Origin: UBA1422 sp041859095
GTDB taxonomy: Bacteria > Bacillota > Clostridia > Peptostreptococcales > Anaerovoracaceae
NCBI GenBank assembly: GCA_041859095.1
Contig: JBHEKY010000016.1
Location: 98,134 to 162,133, forward strand
Direction: 5' to 3'
Length of the DNA stretch: 64,000 nt
Positions within the stretch are counted from its first letter, which is position 1; the number at the start of each line of letters is the position of its first letter. The notes below the pieces were generated by a model. That model was given only the letters and a program-made list of their open reading frames with translations, was not told the origin of the DNA and searched no databases. The position numbers were made by a program, and so were the translations under genes. Below, piece after piece: positions 50,665 through 59,078 of this stretch.

Positions 50665-50693
50665 ATTATATGCCAGACTCCCGTTAGATGCAA
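50665..50693 (-). promoter_or_regulatory. Promoter of the CapA-like gene
   Basis: On the minus strand TTGCAT (50688-50693) and TATAAT (50665-50670) are 17 bases apart, directly beyond the tuf terminator. Confidence 0.75.
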
Positions 50694-50728
50694 ACAAAAA
50701 GGCAGCATCCGTTGTTGCAAATGCTGCC
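50694..50728 (-). terminator. Terminator after tuf
   Basis: GGCAGCAT (50701-50708) pairs with ATGCTGCC (50721-50728), followed on the minus strand by TTTTTGTTTG. Confidence 0.85.
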
Positions 50729-50772
50729 CTCGTATTAGTTTTTAGTTCTGCTCTCGTGCCGAAGGTTTCGAA

Positions 50773-51966
50773 TTATTCGATGATTTCGGTTACAACGCCG
50801 GATCCAACGGTTCTGCCGCCTTCTCGGATAGCAAATCTGAGTCCCTGTTCGATTGCAATCGGGGTAATCAGGTTGATTTCCATGACGATGTTATCGCCAG
50901 GCATACACATTTCAACGCCATCAGGAAGCTTCAGGTCGCCGGTTACGTCGGTGGTTCGGAAGTAGAACTGAGGTCTGTAACCGTTAAAGAACGGTGTATG
51001 TCTTCCGCCTTCTTCCTTCTTCAGGACGTATACTTGGCCCTTAAACTTGGTGTGGGGGTTGATGGAACCCGGCTTTGCAAGTACTTGACCTCTTTCGATG
51101 TCTGTTCTTTGCACGCCTCGAAGTAGCAAGCCTACATTGTCGCCGGTCTGTGCAAAGTCCAGAAGCTTTCTGAACATTTCGATGCCGGTGACTACGACTT
51201 TTCTTCTCTCTTCGGTCATTCCGACGATTTCAACTTCGTCTCCAACTTTCAGGGTTCCCTTTTCAACTCTTCCTGTTGCAACAGTTCCTCTTCCTGTGAT
51301 GGAAAAGACGTCTTCTACAGGCATGCTGAAGGGTTTGTCATCATCTCTTGCAGGTTCTGGAATGTAGCTGTCTACTGCTTCCATCAGCTCAAGAATCTTG
51401 TCGCCCCAAGGACCTGCGGTGTCTTCCAACGCTCTTAGCGCGGAGCCTCTGATGATTGGGGTGTCGTCGCCGGGGAAATCATATGCGTCTAGCAGTTCTC
51501 TGATTTCCATTTCAACCAGTTCCAACAGTTCTTCGTCATCTACCATGTCGCATTTGTTCAGGAAGATGATGATGTAAGGTACGCCTACCTGTCCGGCAAG
51601 CAGGATATGTTCTCTGGTCTGTGGCATGGGGCCATCGGTTGCTGCTACAACCAGGATTGCGCCATCCATCTGGGCTGCGCCTGTGATCATGTTCTTGACA
51701 TAGTCAGCATGTCCCGGGCAGTCTACGTGTGCATAATGTCGGTTGGGAGTCTCATACTCAACGTGAGCCGTTGCGATGGTGATTCCTCTTTCTCGCTCTT
51801 CCGGTGCTTTGTCGATTTCGTCAAATGCTACCGAGCTACCAAGTCCAAATCTGTCATGCAGAGTCTTGGTAATGGCCGCTGTCAATGTGGTCTTGCCATG
51901 GTCTACGTGGCCGATGGTGCCGATGTTGATATGCGGCTTATTTCTTTCGAATTTTTGCTTTGCCAT
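50773..51966 (-). CDS. tuf: Translation elongation factor Tu
   Basis: EF-Tu delivers aminoacyl-tRNA to the ribosome. The 397-residue product has GHVDHGKTT near residue 19, DCPGHADYVKNM near 81, NKCDMVDDEELLELVEMEIRELL near 136, and domains II and III of normal length ending VTEIIE. The MAKQKFERNKPHINIGTIGH start at 51966 has AGGAGG upstream; an upstream in-frame codon at 51996 gives an unrelated extension and was rejected. It follows a tRNA-Thr gene and probably shares its transcript, unlike the usual str-operon location next to fusA. Confidence 0.98.
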   Translation of the reverse strand: MAKQKFERNKPHINIGTIGHVDHGKTTLTAAITKTLHDRFGLGSSVAFDEIDKAPEERERGITIATAHVEYETPNRHYAHVDCPGHADYVKNMITGAAQMDGAILVVAATDGPMPQTREHILLAGQVGVPYIIIFLNKCDMVDDEELLELVEMEIRELLDAYDFPGDDTPIIRGSALRALEDTAGPWGDKILELMEAVDSYIPEPARDDDKPFSMPVEDVFSITGRGTVATGRVEKGTLKVGDEVEIVGMTEERRKVVVTGIEMFRKLLDFAQTGDNVGLLLRGVQRTDIERGQVLAKPGSINPHTKFKGQVYVLKKEEGGRHTPFFNGYRPQFYFRTTDVTGDLKLPDGVEMCMPGDNIVMEINLITPIAIEQGLRFAIREGGRTVGSGVVTEIIE

Positions 51967-52005
51967 TTCTAAATTTCCTCCTATAAAAATGAACATTGTT
52001 TATTT

Positions 52006-52082
52006 TGGAGCTGTTGAGCAGGCTTGAACTGCCGAACCTCTTCCTTACCAAGGAAGTGCTCTACCTACTGAGCTACAACAGC
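52006..52082 (-). tRNA. tRNA-Thr (GGU) upstream of tuf
   Basis: 77-base cloverleaf with acceptor GCTGTTG/CAACAGC, anticodon GGT in TTGGTAA, and encoded CCA. It lies 39 bases before the tuf start codon with no terminator between, so both come from one promoter. Confidence 0.96.
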
Positions 52083-52097
52083 GCATTAACAAACGTT

Positions 52098-52126
52098 ATG
52101 ATACTATATTTCAATAGCGCTGTCAA
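52098..52126 (-). promoter_or_regulatory. Promoter of tRNA-Thr-tuf
   Basis: On the minus strand TTGACA (52121-52126) and TATCAT (52098-52103) are 17 bases apart, 15 bases before the tRNA. Confidence 0.8.
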
Positions 52127-52213
52127 CGATTCTTCTTGACGAAAGTCAGCTTTTTCGAGACTTTTTTGCATTCCATAAGGTGAAATCAAAGCACGCTGAC
52201 ATAGCGTTTCAGT

Positions 52214-52822
52214 CTAATCAGCCAAGGATGCCAGAATTTTTTTCTTTGCCCTTTCCATGGCATTATAGATTGCCTTGGAAGACTTTCCAAGTTCTAGTGC
52301 AATACTAGCATAAGATTTTCCTTGCATATAAAGTCTCCAGACTTTGAGTTCCAGTGAACTGAACAGTTTATCTTCATTTCGATTAATGTGATCAATCAGT
52401 TCCTCTAGAATAACCAGTGCTTCAGGGTCAATGATATCCCCTGAAGAAATGATGTCTTCTAATGCTTGGTTTGATTCCTTCTCTAGCGGTTGATGGAGTG
52501 AAACCGAAGTGTTCAAGGGTGCATGCTTCTTCCGGTTTGCAGCCTTAATGGCAGATAAGATCTGACGGTTGATACACAGTTCTGCAAAACTGGCAAATGA
52601 GGCCTCACGATTGAAATGATAACCACGGATTGCCTTTAAGAGTCCAATGGTTCCTTCTTGAACGACATCATCATCTTCAGCCCCCATGATAAAATAGGAG
52701 TGTTTTTTGCCTTTTACCACACCCATGTACTTTCGTATTAAGTATTCCAGCGCTTCCTGATCATCGGCTTGCGCTAGTCGCACCAGTTGTTCATCAGAAA
52801 GCAAATCCAGATTATTTGCCAT
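52214..52822 (-). CDS. sigH: RNA polymerase sigma factor SigH
   Basis: SigH (sigma-30) directs transition-state and early sporulation or competence genes in Firmicutes. The 202-residue product has region 2 (DQEALEYLIRKYMGVV and DDDVVQEGTIGLLKAIRGY near residues 50-68, then FASFAELCINRQILSAIK) and region 4 helix-turn-helix (YASIALELGKSSKAIYNAMERAKKKI near 165-195). Its place directly after rlmB matches the Bacillus order (yacO-yacP-sigH) with the NYN-domain gene yacP missing. It overlaps rlmB by 11 bases. SigH alone does not prove spore formation. Confidence 0.94.
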   Translation of the reverse strand: MANNLDLLSDEQLVRLAQADDQEALEYLIRKYMGVVKGKKHSYFIMGAEDDDVVQEGTIGLLKAIRGYHFNREASFASFAELCINRQILSAIKAANRKKHAPLNTSVSLHQPLEKESNQALEDIISSGDIIDPEALVILEELIDHINRNEDKLFSSLELKVWRLYMQGKSYASIALELGKSSKAIYNAMERAKKKILASLAD

Positions 52823-53705
52823 CCCGTTGCCTTCTTACTTCGTAAAGCACCACCGCGGCTGCATTGGATGCATTCAAAGAGCTAATTCGACCTTTCATCG
52901 GGATTGAAATCGCAAAATCACATTTCTCTTTTACAAGCTTACCGATTCCATTCCCCTCTCCACCAATCACAATGGCAATGGCTCCCTTGAGGTTGGCTTC
53001 ATAAAGCGTTTCGCCATACATATCGCAAGCAGCAACCCATATGCCATGAGATTTCAATTTATCAATCGTTTGAGCAATGTTTGCGACCCGTGAGCAACGC
53101 ATATATTCGATGGCTCCCGCTGATGTTTTTGAAACTATTTCCGTAATGCCTGCGGCCCGCCTTTTGGGAATCACAACACCATGCGCCCCTGCACATTCAG
53201 CAGTTCTTATGATTGCTCCCAGATTATGCGGATCCTCGATGCCGTCAAGTATTATAATAAAGGGATCTTCGTCACGACTTTTTGCATAGTCCAGAATGTC
53301 TTCAAGTTCTACATTAGGAGCCGCTGACACGCTGGCAACAACTCCCTGATGATTTTCACCGTCAGCGACGCGGTCCAGCGTAACTTTATCACTGAAATGT
53401 AATGGGATTTTTTTGTCGGATGCCATGGCGATAATCTTTTTAATTGAACCTTCTCCAGTGCCGGATACCAGAATTTTTTCAATTTCTCTGTCGGCTTTCA
53501 AGGCTTCAATTACAGCGTTCCGCCCAATGATAATTCCGACATTCTCCGATTTTGGTTCTTCTTTATGTTCTGGTTTGAACTCGGACTTGCGATCTGGTTT
53601 GAACTCGGACTTGCGATCTGGTTTGAACTCGGACTTGCGATCTGGTTTGCCCTTGGGTTTGAACTCAGATTTACGCTTAGACTTATTTTCTACTGTATTT
53701 TTCAA
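52812..53705 (-). CDS. rlmB: 23S rRNA (guanosine2251-2'-O)-methyltransferase with repeat-rich basic N-terminus
   Basis: RlmB-type SPOUT enzymes methylate the ribose of G2251. The 297-residue product has a substrate-binding domain (GRNAVIEAL near residue 62, HQGVVASVS near 119) and a trefoil-knot domain with LDGIEDPHNLGAIIRTAECAGAHG near 150, IVIGGEGNGIG near 245 and SIPMKGRISSLNASNAAAV near 268. The first 55 residues are a Lys-rich tail made of KPDRKSEF units encoded by a perfect 24-base tandem repeat. The start is a TTG at 53705 behind AAGGAG; it overlaps dfrA by 23 bases. The tail probably binds rRNA; this is inference. Confidence 0.94.
   Translation of the reverse strand: MKNTVENKSKRKSEFKPKGKPDRKSEFKPDRKSEFKPDRKSEFKPEHKEEPKSENVGIIIGRNAVIEALKADREIEKILVSGTGEGSIKKIIAMASDKKIPLHFSDKVTLDRVADGENHQGVVASVSAAPNVELEDILDYAKSRDEDPFIIILDGIEDPHNLGAIIRTAECAGAHGVVIPKRRAAGITEIVSKTSAGAIEYMRCSRVANIAQTIDKLKSHGIWVAACDMYGETLYEANLKGAIAIVIGGEGNGIGKLVKEKCDFAISIPMKGRISSLNASNAAAVVLYEVRRQRDGK
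53570..53641. repeat. Three 24-base tandem repeats inside rlmB
   Basis: Units at 53570-53593, 53594-53617 and 53618-53641 are identical at every base and encode eight residues each (KPDRKSEF). Degenerate partial copies flank the array. Whole-codon length keeps the frame when copies are gained or lost. Confidence 0.95.
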
Positions 53706-54171
53706 AACGGTATTGTACTCCTTTTTCTTCTATCATGTCGCTCTGCCAAGTTTTAACAAAGCTTTCGGATTGGTCCAAATTTGGGAAGTGCTTGTCCGCA
53801 TCATAAGTTCCTTGTATACGTGTAACGAAGACATCATCACAATACGGTAAAAATATTTCATAGATGCAAGCACCTCCAACAACGAAGATATCCTCCCCGT
53901 TAAGATTGGCGATTTGATCAAACAGTTGATCTAAGTCAAAGCAAATAGAACAGTTATCCTTCTCAAATTCTTGGTTTTCTGTAAGGACTATATTCTTTCT
54001 GTCTGGTAAAGGTTTCCCCCCTGGGAATGATTCCAAAGTTTTTCTGCCCACTAGAATGGTCTTGCCAAGTGTTTTTTCTTTGAAATACTTTAAATCTCCG
54101 GGCAAGTGGACCAAGAGTTGGCCGTCTTTTCCGATGCCCCATTCTTTGTCAACGACCACGATAGCTTTCAT
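53683..54171 (-). CDS. dfrA: Dihydrofolate reductase
   Basis: DHFR regenerates tetrahydrofolate after thymidylate synthesis. The 162-residue product has WGIGKDGQLLVHLPGDLKYFKE near residues 11-32, TILVGRKTLESFP near 38 and VVGGACIYE near 99, with the substrate Asp at residue 26 (LPGDL). It lies 18 bases after thyA, its metabolic partner, and its 3' end overlaps rlmB. Confidence 0.96.
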   Translation of the reverse strand: MKAIVVVDKEWGIGKDGQLLVHLPGDLKYFKEKTLGKTILVGRKTLESFPGGKPLPDRKNIVLTENQEFEKDNCSICFDLDQLFDQIANLNGEDIFVVGGACIYEIFLPYCDDVFVTRIQGTYDADKHFPNLDQSESFVKTWQSDMIEEKGVQYRFEKYSRK

Positions 54172-54189
54172 TTGCTTGTCCTCCCCGGA

Positions 54190-55020
54190 TTACACTGCGA
54201 TTGGAATATTACAAATCTGTGGATTCTTTTGGTAATCCTCGATGATCATGTCAGCAACCGTAAAATCATAAAAATTCTTAATTTCAGGATTTAGATGGAA
54301 TTTTGGAGCCGGGAAAGTAGGTCTTGCAATCAGTTCCTCAACAATAGGTACATGCCTGTCATAAATGTGAGCATCCGCAATGACGTGTATGAGTTCACCG
54401 GGAACCAGATTTGAAACTTGGGCAAACATATGGACCAGCACCGCGTACTGCACCACATTCCAGTTGTTTGCTGCCAAAATATCCTGGGATCGTTGGTTTA
54501 GAATGGCATTGAGCTGATTGCCTGTGACGTTGAAAGTCATACTGTAAGCACAAGGTTCCAGACCCATTTCCATGATATCGTCAAACTTATATATATTGGT
54601 AAGAATTCTTCTTGAATATGGGGTATTCAATAGTTGCCAAAGCACATTGTCCACCTGGTCCATCTTTCCGTGCGGGAATTGATACTTGATTCCCAACTGG
54701 TATCCATAAGCCTTCCCGATGGATCCGTTTTGGTCTGCCCACTGATCCCATATTCTGCTATTCAACTGGTTGGTATTATTGGACTTTTTTTGCCAAATCC
54801 AAAGAAGCTCATCCACCGCAGAGCGAATGGCTGTTGGTCTCAGCGTTAAAGCGGGAAATTCCTCCTGCAAGTCGTACCGATTCACGATGCCGAATTTTTT
54901 GATGGTATGGGCAGGTGTTCCGTCTTCCCATTTTGCGCGTACGGTTTGTCCTGCTGAAGACTCGCCTTCATCCAGTATACTTTTGCACATTGTGATAAAC
55001 TTTTGATCTGCTTTTGACAT
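54190..55020 (-). CDS. thyA: Thymidylate synthase, Bacillus ThyA-like type
   Basis: Thymidylate synthase methylates dUMP with methylene-tetrahydrofolate. The 276-residue product resembles the Bacillus subtilis ThyA/phage-type enzyme rather than the Escherichia coli type: GTPAHT near residue 33, ELLWIWQKKSN near 71, IWDQWADQNGSIGKAYGYQLG near 90, PYSRRIL near 132, the catalytic Cys in LEPCAYSMTF near 155 and RSQDILAANNWN near 177. The Cys is followed by Ala-Tyr instead of the His found in most enzymes. It sits directly upstream of dfrA. Confidence 0.95.
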   Translation of the reverse strand: MSKADQKFITMCKSILDEGESSAGQTVRAKWEDGTPAHTIKKFGIVNRYDLQEEFPALTLRPTAIRSAVDELLWIWQKKSNNTNQLNSRIWDQWADQNGSIGKAYGYQLGIKYQFPHGKMDQVDNVLWQLLNTPYSRRILTNIYKFDDIMEMGLEPCAYSMTFNVTGNQLNAILNQRSQDILAANNWNVVQYAVLVHMFAQVSNLVPGELIHVIADAHIYDRHVPIVEELIARPTFPAPKFHLNPEIKNFYDFTVADMIIEDYQKNPQICNIPIAV

Positions 55021-55025
55021 TACTT

Positions 55026-55226
55026 TTACCCCAATACAACATATTTGATGATAAGTCCAACAAGGCCAAGCAGAATCAATCCAAGCAAAACTTTTTCACT
55101 TGTAGTCCATTCTTTTTGGGCTTGTTGTCGCTCACTATTTTCTTTTTCAACCTGCCGATTGGATAGATAATAATCTCCTATCATATCACGGGCACGATTT
55201 CTGGTATTTTTTTGTTTTTTGGTCAT
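55026..55226 (-). CDS. Small membrane protein of unknown function
   Basis: The 66-residue product has a basic, polar first half (KKQKNTRNRARD, then many Glu and Gln) and one hydrophobic segment near residues 46-64 (VLLGLILLGLVGLIIKYVV). No family is recognised. Its ATG overlaps the mrnC stop as ATGA and GGAAAGG lies upstream, so it is translated within the cysE-sigH operon. The topology is probably N-terminus inside. It might be a small anchor or regulator; nothing in the sequence tells which. Confidence 0.75.
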   Translation of the reverse strand: MTKKQKNTRNRARDMIGDYYLSNRQVEKENSERQQAQKEWTTSEKVLLGLILLGLVGLIIKYVVLG

Positions 55227-55612
55227 GATGATACCTTTCCGTCGATTGCTTCAACAGCCCCTGTCATGATTTCTTCGATTCGATTGATTTGGTCTGTAAG
55301 AAACAAATACCCAATCAAAGCTTCCATTGCCGTGGCCATTTTGTAGGCAACCGGATCGGCATTTCTTGGCTTTGTGACACTCTTCCGATTACGAGCTCTG
55401 CGGATCAAGTCCTGTTCTTCCGGCGTGAGCATATCCATTATTTGTTTTATGGCATAAGCCTGGCTCTCTGCCCTGACATATTTGACGGTTTCTCGATGCA
55501 AATGATCTGCTGCTGCCCAACCTCTTGTAACCATAAGTTTACGAACGAAAATTTCATAAACACCGTCACCGATATATGCCAATGCTGTTGTATTGATTGA
55601 TTCTGTTTTCAT
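55223..55612 (-). CDS. mrnC: Mini-ribonuclease III
   Basis: Mini-RNase III cuts double-stranded ends of 23S rRNA precursors; it is an RNase III catalytic domain without the dsRNA-binding domain. The 129-residue product has ALAYIGDGVYEIFVRK near residues 10-25 with the signature Asp, VKYVRAESQA near 44 and the second acidic motif ATAMEALIGYLFL near 93. It overlaps cysS by four bases, the conserved Firmicutes pair. Confidence 0.96.
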   Translation of the reverse strand: MKTESINTTALAYIGDGVYEIFVRKLMVTRGWAAADHLHRETVKYVRAESQAYAIKQIMDMLTPEEQDLIRRARNRKSVTKPRNADPVAYKMATAMEALIGYLFLTDQINRIEEIMTGAVEAIDGKVSS

Positions 55613-57006
55613 TCTTTTACGATTTGCACACCCTGTGGTGTGTCTTTCAGGGTAATGCCCCGTTCCTTCAACAAATCTCTGATTTCATCAGACCTGGCGA
55701 AATCTTTATTTTTTCTGGCTGCCTGCCGTTCATCAATTAATTTCTGAACCTCGTCATCCACAGACTCATCCGCCGAATGCTGCAACAAACCAAGGATATT
55801 GCAAAGTTCCATTAACCGAGTTAACGCCTTTTCAGCAAACCCCCCTCCGGCACCTTCCTTGATAGCGGTATTAATCGCCGTAATCATCTCAAAAATAGCA
55901 GACAGTCCATCTGCGGTGTTCAAATCATCTTCCATAGCCTGGATGAATTGGTCTTTGAACTGAAAAAGAGATTCTAATTTTTTGCTTTCATCAGCGCATA
56001 GCTCAGACGGTTTTGTCCGAATGATATGCTCTAAAGTATCTTTGGAGGTCTGTATTCTGGCTAGTCCACTTTTGGCTTGTTCCATCAGCTCATCGTTAAA
56101 GTTGATGGGGCTTCTGTAATGTCCGGATAACAGAAAAAATCGGATGACTTCTCCGCTGTATGATTGCAAAATATCCCGAACCGTAAAGAAGTTACCCTTT
56201 GATTTGGACATTTTTTCGTTATTTATGGTGATGTAGCCATTATGCATCCAATAGTTGGCAAAGGGCTTCCCATTGTGAGCTTCTGACTGAGCAATTTCGT
56301 TTTCGTGATGTGGGAACGTCAAATCCTGGCCACCTGCATGGATATCAATGGTATCTCCCAGATATCTTCTGGCCATGGTGGAGCACTCAATATGCCAACC
56401 TGGTCTGCCCATGCCCCAAGGGGATTCCCAGGCAATTTCACTTTCTTCTTTTCTGGCTTTCCATAATGCAAAATCCAAAGGGTCCGTCTTTTTTTCTTCT
56501 ACCATGACACGTGCGCCACATTCCAACTCTTCAATGTTCTGCCTTGATAGTTTCCCATAACTTGAAAAAGCCCTGGCGCTGAAGTAAACATCTCCATCCG
56601 CTTCATAGGCAAACCCTTTTTCGATGAGCTCTGCAACAAATCGGATGATATCTTCCATGTTTTCAGTTACTTTGGGATGAATATCTGCCGGTCTCACATT
56701 TAAAGCTGCAGCATCTTTGAAGTATTCGCTGATATATTTTTCACTGACTTCCCCTGCCGGGAGACCTTCTTCTTTTGCCTTATTGATAATCTTATCATCA
56801 ACATCAGTGAAATTTTGTACGAAGGTTACATGAATGCCTCGATATTCCAGATATCGCCTTAAGGTATCGAATACAACAAAGGGTCTGGCGTTGCCGATAT
56901 GAAAAAAATTGTACACAGTAGGTCCGCAGACATAAATCTTCATCTCGCCTTTATTGATAGGCACCAATTCTTCTTTTTTTCTAGTCAGGGTATTATATAC
57001 TTTCAT
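55609..57006 (-). CDS. cysS: Cysteine-tRNA ligase
   Basis: CysRS charges tRNA-Cys. The 465-residue class I enzyme has the zinc Cys and HIGH-type motif in YVCGPTVYNFFHIGNARP near residues 26-43, GWHIECSTMA near 206 (zinc ligands), HHENEIAQSEA near 235 and KMSKSKGN near 266, then the helical anticodon domain. It starts 14 bases inside the end of cysE, forming a cysteine-supply pair. No T-box leader precedes the operon. Confidence 0.98.
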   Translation of the reverse strand: MKVYNTLTRKKEELVPINKGEMKIYVCGPTVYNFFHIGNARPFVVFDTLRRYLEYRGIHVTFVQNFTDVDDKIINKAKEEGLPAGEVSEKYISEYFKDAAALNVRPADIHPKVTENMEDIIRFVAELIEKGFAYEADGDVYFSARAFSSYGKLSRQNIEELECGARVMVEEKKTDPLDFALWKARKEESEIAWESPWGMGRPGWHIECSTMARRYLGDTIDIHAGGQDLTFPHHENEIAQSEAHNGKPFANYWMHNGYITINNEKMSKSKGNFFTVRDILQSYSGEVIRFFLLSGHYRSPINFNDELMEQAKSGLARIQTSKDTLEHIIRTKPSELCADESKKLESLFQFKDQFIQAMEDDLNTADGLSAIFEMITAINTAIKEGAGGGFAEKALTRLMELCNILGLLQHSADESVDDEVQKLIDERQAARKNKDFARSDEIRDLLKERGITLKDTPQGVQIVKE

Positions 57007-57655
57007 TGGATTCTTCCTCTATTTCTATGTCTTTTACTCTGTTTTCAAGCATAACAATACGTCTTCTGAGACATTCTAGTTCGACGGCAATGGGGTCTGG
57101 CATGTCCACTTGGCTTGATTGGTCGGTCCGTTGTCCGGCCCGTTTTACTATGGTTCCCGGAATGCCTACAACGGTACATCCGTCCGGAACTTCTTTGAGG
57201 ACTACCGAGCCTGCACCAATTTTGACATCATTGCCAACCCGAAATGGTCCTAATACTTTTGCACCGGAGCTGATGACCACTCGATCGCCGATGGTGGGAT
57301 GTCGCTTACCAACGTCTTTACCTGTCCCTCCCAAGGTAACACCCTGAAAAATCGTAACATCATCACCGATTTCACTGGTTTCCCCAATGACAACCGCCAT
57401 ACCGTGGTCAATGAAAAAGCGATGACCGATGGTAGCGCCAGGATGAATTTCGATGCCCGTTAAAAAACGACAGGTCTGGGACATTAACCTGGCCAGTAAC
57501 TTCCAATTATGCCGATAAAAAAAATGCGCGGGAATATGCCAGATTCTTGCCCATATCCCAGGATAGCAAAGCAGCACTTCCAAACCATTCCGCGCAGCAG
57601 GATCTTTGTCTAATACTGCATCGATATCTTCTTTAATTGTCCTGAAGAATCCCAT
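56993..57655 (-). CDS. cysE: Serine O-acetyltransferase
   Basis: CysE acetylates serine as the first step of cysteine synthesis. The 220-residue product has the N-terminal helical domain and the left-handed beta-helix made of hexapeptide repeats, with GIEIHPGATIGHRFFIDHGMAVV-type sequence near residue 62, IGDDVTIFQGVTLGG, HPTIGDRVVIS near 125 and VLKEVPDGCTVVGIPG near 163, and a longer tail with coiled character. ATG at 57655 follows AAGGAG by six bases. It heads the operon running to sigH. Confidence 0.97.
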   Translation of the reverse strand: MGFFRTIKEDIDAVLDKDPAARNGLEVLLCYPGIWARIWHIPAHFFYRHNWKLLARLMSQTCRFLTGIEIHPGATIGHRFFIDHGMAVVIGETSEIGDDVTIFQGVTLGGTGKDVGKRHPTIGDRVVISSGAKVLGPFRVGNDVKIGAGSVVLKEVPDGCTVVGIPGTIVKRAGQRTDQSSQVDMPDPIAVELECLRRRIVMLENRVKDIEIEEESNESI

Positions 57656-57700
57656 ATCTATCTCCTTCAATTAAGATGAGATGGGAAAACCCGTCTCAAT

Positions 57701-57729
57701 ATTATACCCTATTAGGTTCGGTTAATCAA
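57701..57729 (-). promoter_or_regulatory. Promoter of the cysE-cysS-...-sigH operon
   Basis: On the minus strand TTGATT (57724-57729) and TATAAT (57701-57706) are 17 bases apart. The -35 element lies in the last codons of the PHP gene. An imperfect hairpin (57677-57698) follows in the short leader. Confidence 0.75.
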
Positions 57730-58537
57730 CATAACCCGGTTCAAATTCAGGGCCATGGTAATCCGAGCCACCGGTGACTTTCAAGCCATGATGATGGGCC
57801 ATGATGGTAAACTCAATGGTCTGCGCATCCGTATGTTCCGGGTAAACACATTCTAGCCCCCCCAACCCCAATCGTTTGAGCTCAGCAAGCATGTTATCAA
57901 GCTTGCTATAGAACTCCGGCGTGCCTGGTTCTCCAATATGGCTGATCTTTGCGGGGTGAGCCAGCACTGCCATGCCGCCTGCTTCTCGAATCATTTGAAT
58001 CGCCTCTGCATCCGATACTTTTTCTTTTCGAATTTTGCGGATTTCTTTTGATCCAAACGCCCCTTTCGCCCCAAAGGCATCCTTCGGTGTTTTGAAGTAT
58101 CCTTTTTTGACCATCGCCATTGCAAACTGTGGTTTGCCTAAATAGTCCTGTTCGGGTCGCAAATCCAAGTCCTTCCATTCTAATTTGTATCCCTGGCGAT
58201 TTAAGGCTTTCATCAGTAGTTCATTCCGAATTTTTCGCTTTTGGCGCATGGTTTCACACGCTTTAATCAGTTGCTGGTTTTTGGGGTCTATATCGTAACC
58301 CAATATATGCAAACCAATGTGTTCGTCTGTCTGTGCGGAAATTTCGATGCCAGGTATGACTTTGATGTCGAATTCCTTAGCAGCGACTATTGCTTCCTCT
58401 ATTCCGTCGATCCCATCATGATCCGTGATGCTTATGATGGTAAGGCCCTGTTCATGAGCCCAACGGACAACCTGCGTTGGCGATTGGGTTCCATCAGAGA
58501 AATATGTGTGAAGATGAAGATCGGTATTCGCGCTCAT
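57722..58537 (-). CDS. PHP-domain phosphoesterase (YciV/RNase AM-like)
   Basis: The 271-residue product has the PHP metal motifs DLHLHTYFSDGT near residue 6-17, SITDHDGIDG near 36, PGIEIS near 62, GMAVLAHPAKISH near 185 and the C-terminal GGSDYHGPEF near 254. Escherichia coli YciV (RNase AM) of this group is a 5'-3' exonuclease acting on short RNA and on rRNA 5' ends; others hydrolyse 3',5'-bisphosphonucleotides. Start overlaps the stop of the DJ-1 gene by four bases, so both are co-transcribed. Confidence 0.92.
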   Translation of the reverse strand: MSANTDLHLHTYFSDGTQSPTQVVRWAHEQGLTIISITDHDGIDGIEEAIVAAKEFDIKVIPGIEISAQTDEHIGLHILGYDIDPKNQQLIKACETMRQKRKIRNELLMKALNRQGYKLEWKDLDLRPEQDYLGKPQFAMAMVKKGYFKTPKDAFGAKGAFGSKEIRKIRKEKVSDAEAIQMIREAGGMAVLAHPAKISHIGEPGTPEFYSKLDNMLAELKRLGLGGLECVYPEHTDAQTIEFTIMAHHHGLKVTGGSDYHGPEFEPGYVD

Positions 58538-59076
58538 TTTAGTACCAAGCCGCCTTTCAGTTTTTCTTGCATTTCTGTTCCTTTGATCATACCCACCAAT
58601 GCCAATGCAAATTCCATGGCTGTTCCGGGTCCTTTGGAGGTAATAATATTTCCATCAATTACGACCCTGTCTGGTGAAAACACTGCTCCAGTCAAGTTTT
58701 CTTCCATACCGTGAAATATGGTTGCCCGTTTCCCTGCAAGCAGTCCGGTTTGCCCAAAAAGCATGGGTGCTGCACAAATGGCGGCAATCGGTTTTCCGGA
58801 AAATGCATGGCGAACCATGGTTTCCATTAATTCGCGATGATTCAGTAGGTTGGTGGCACCTGGCATACCCCCTGGGAAAACCATCATCTCGCAAGAGCCA
58901 TAATCGGCTTCTTCAAAGACCAAATCCGCTTTTATCGTAATCCCATGGGATCCTGTCACTTCAAGCTTGGTTTCCATACTGACCGTTTCGATTGAAACAC
59001 CACCACGACGCAAAATGTCTACAACTGTAATGGCTTCAATTTCTTCAAATCCATCGGCTAAATGTAAGTATACCAT
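58534..59076 (-). CDS. DJ-1/PfpI family protein (YajL-like)
   Basis: The 180-residue product has the DJ-1 layout: LADGFEEIEAITVVDILRRGG with the active-site Glu near residue 15, VFPGGMPGATNL near 69, and the nucleophile elbow with Cys in AAICAAPMLFGQTGLL near residue 101. TSKGPGTAMEFALALV near the end is typical of the bacterial YajL/ThiJ group. Proposed roles are protection against carbonyl damage or chaperone activity; the sequence does not choose. It lies two bases after the membrane-protein gene. Confidence 0.92.
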   Translation of the reverse strand: MVYLHLADGFEEIEAITVVDILRRGGVSIETVSMETKLEVTGSHGITIKADLVFEEADYGSCEMMVFPGGMPGATNLLNHRELMETMVRHAFSGKPIAAICAAPMLFGQTGLLAGKRATIFHGMEENLTGAVFSPDRVVIDGNIITSKGPGTAMEFALALVGMIKGTEMQEKLKGGLVLK

Positions 59077-59078
59077 AA

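Noticed and set aside
52127..52213. Terminator after sigH
   Set aside because: A short ACGCT/AGCGT stem exists but without a convincing T run; not enough to call.
57656..57721. T-box or SAM riboswitch ahead of cysE
   Set aside because: The gap is only 66 bases, too short, and holds only a promoter and a small imperfect hairpin.
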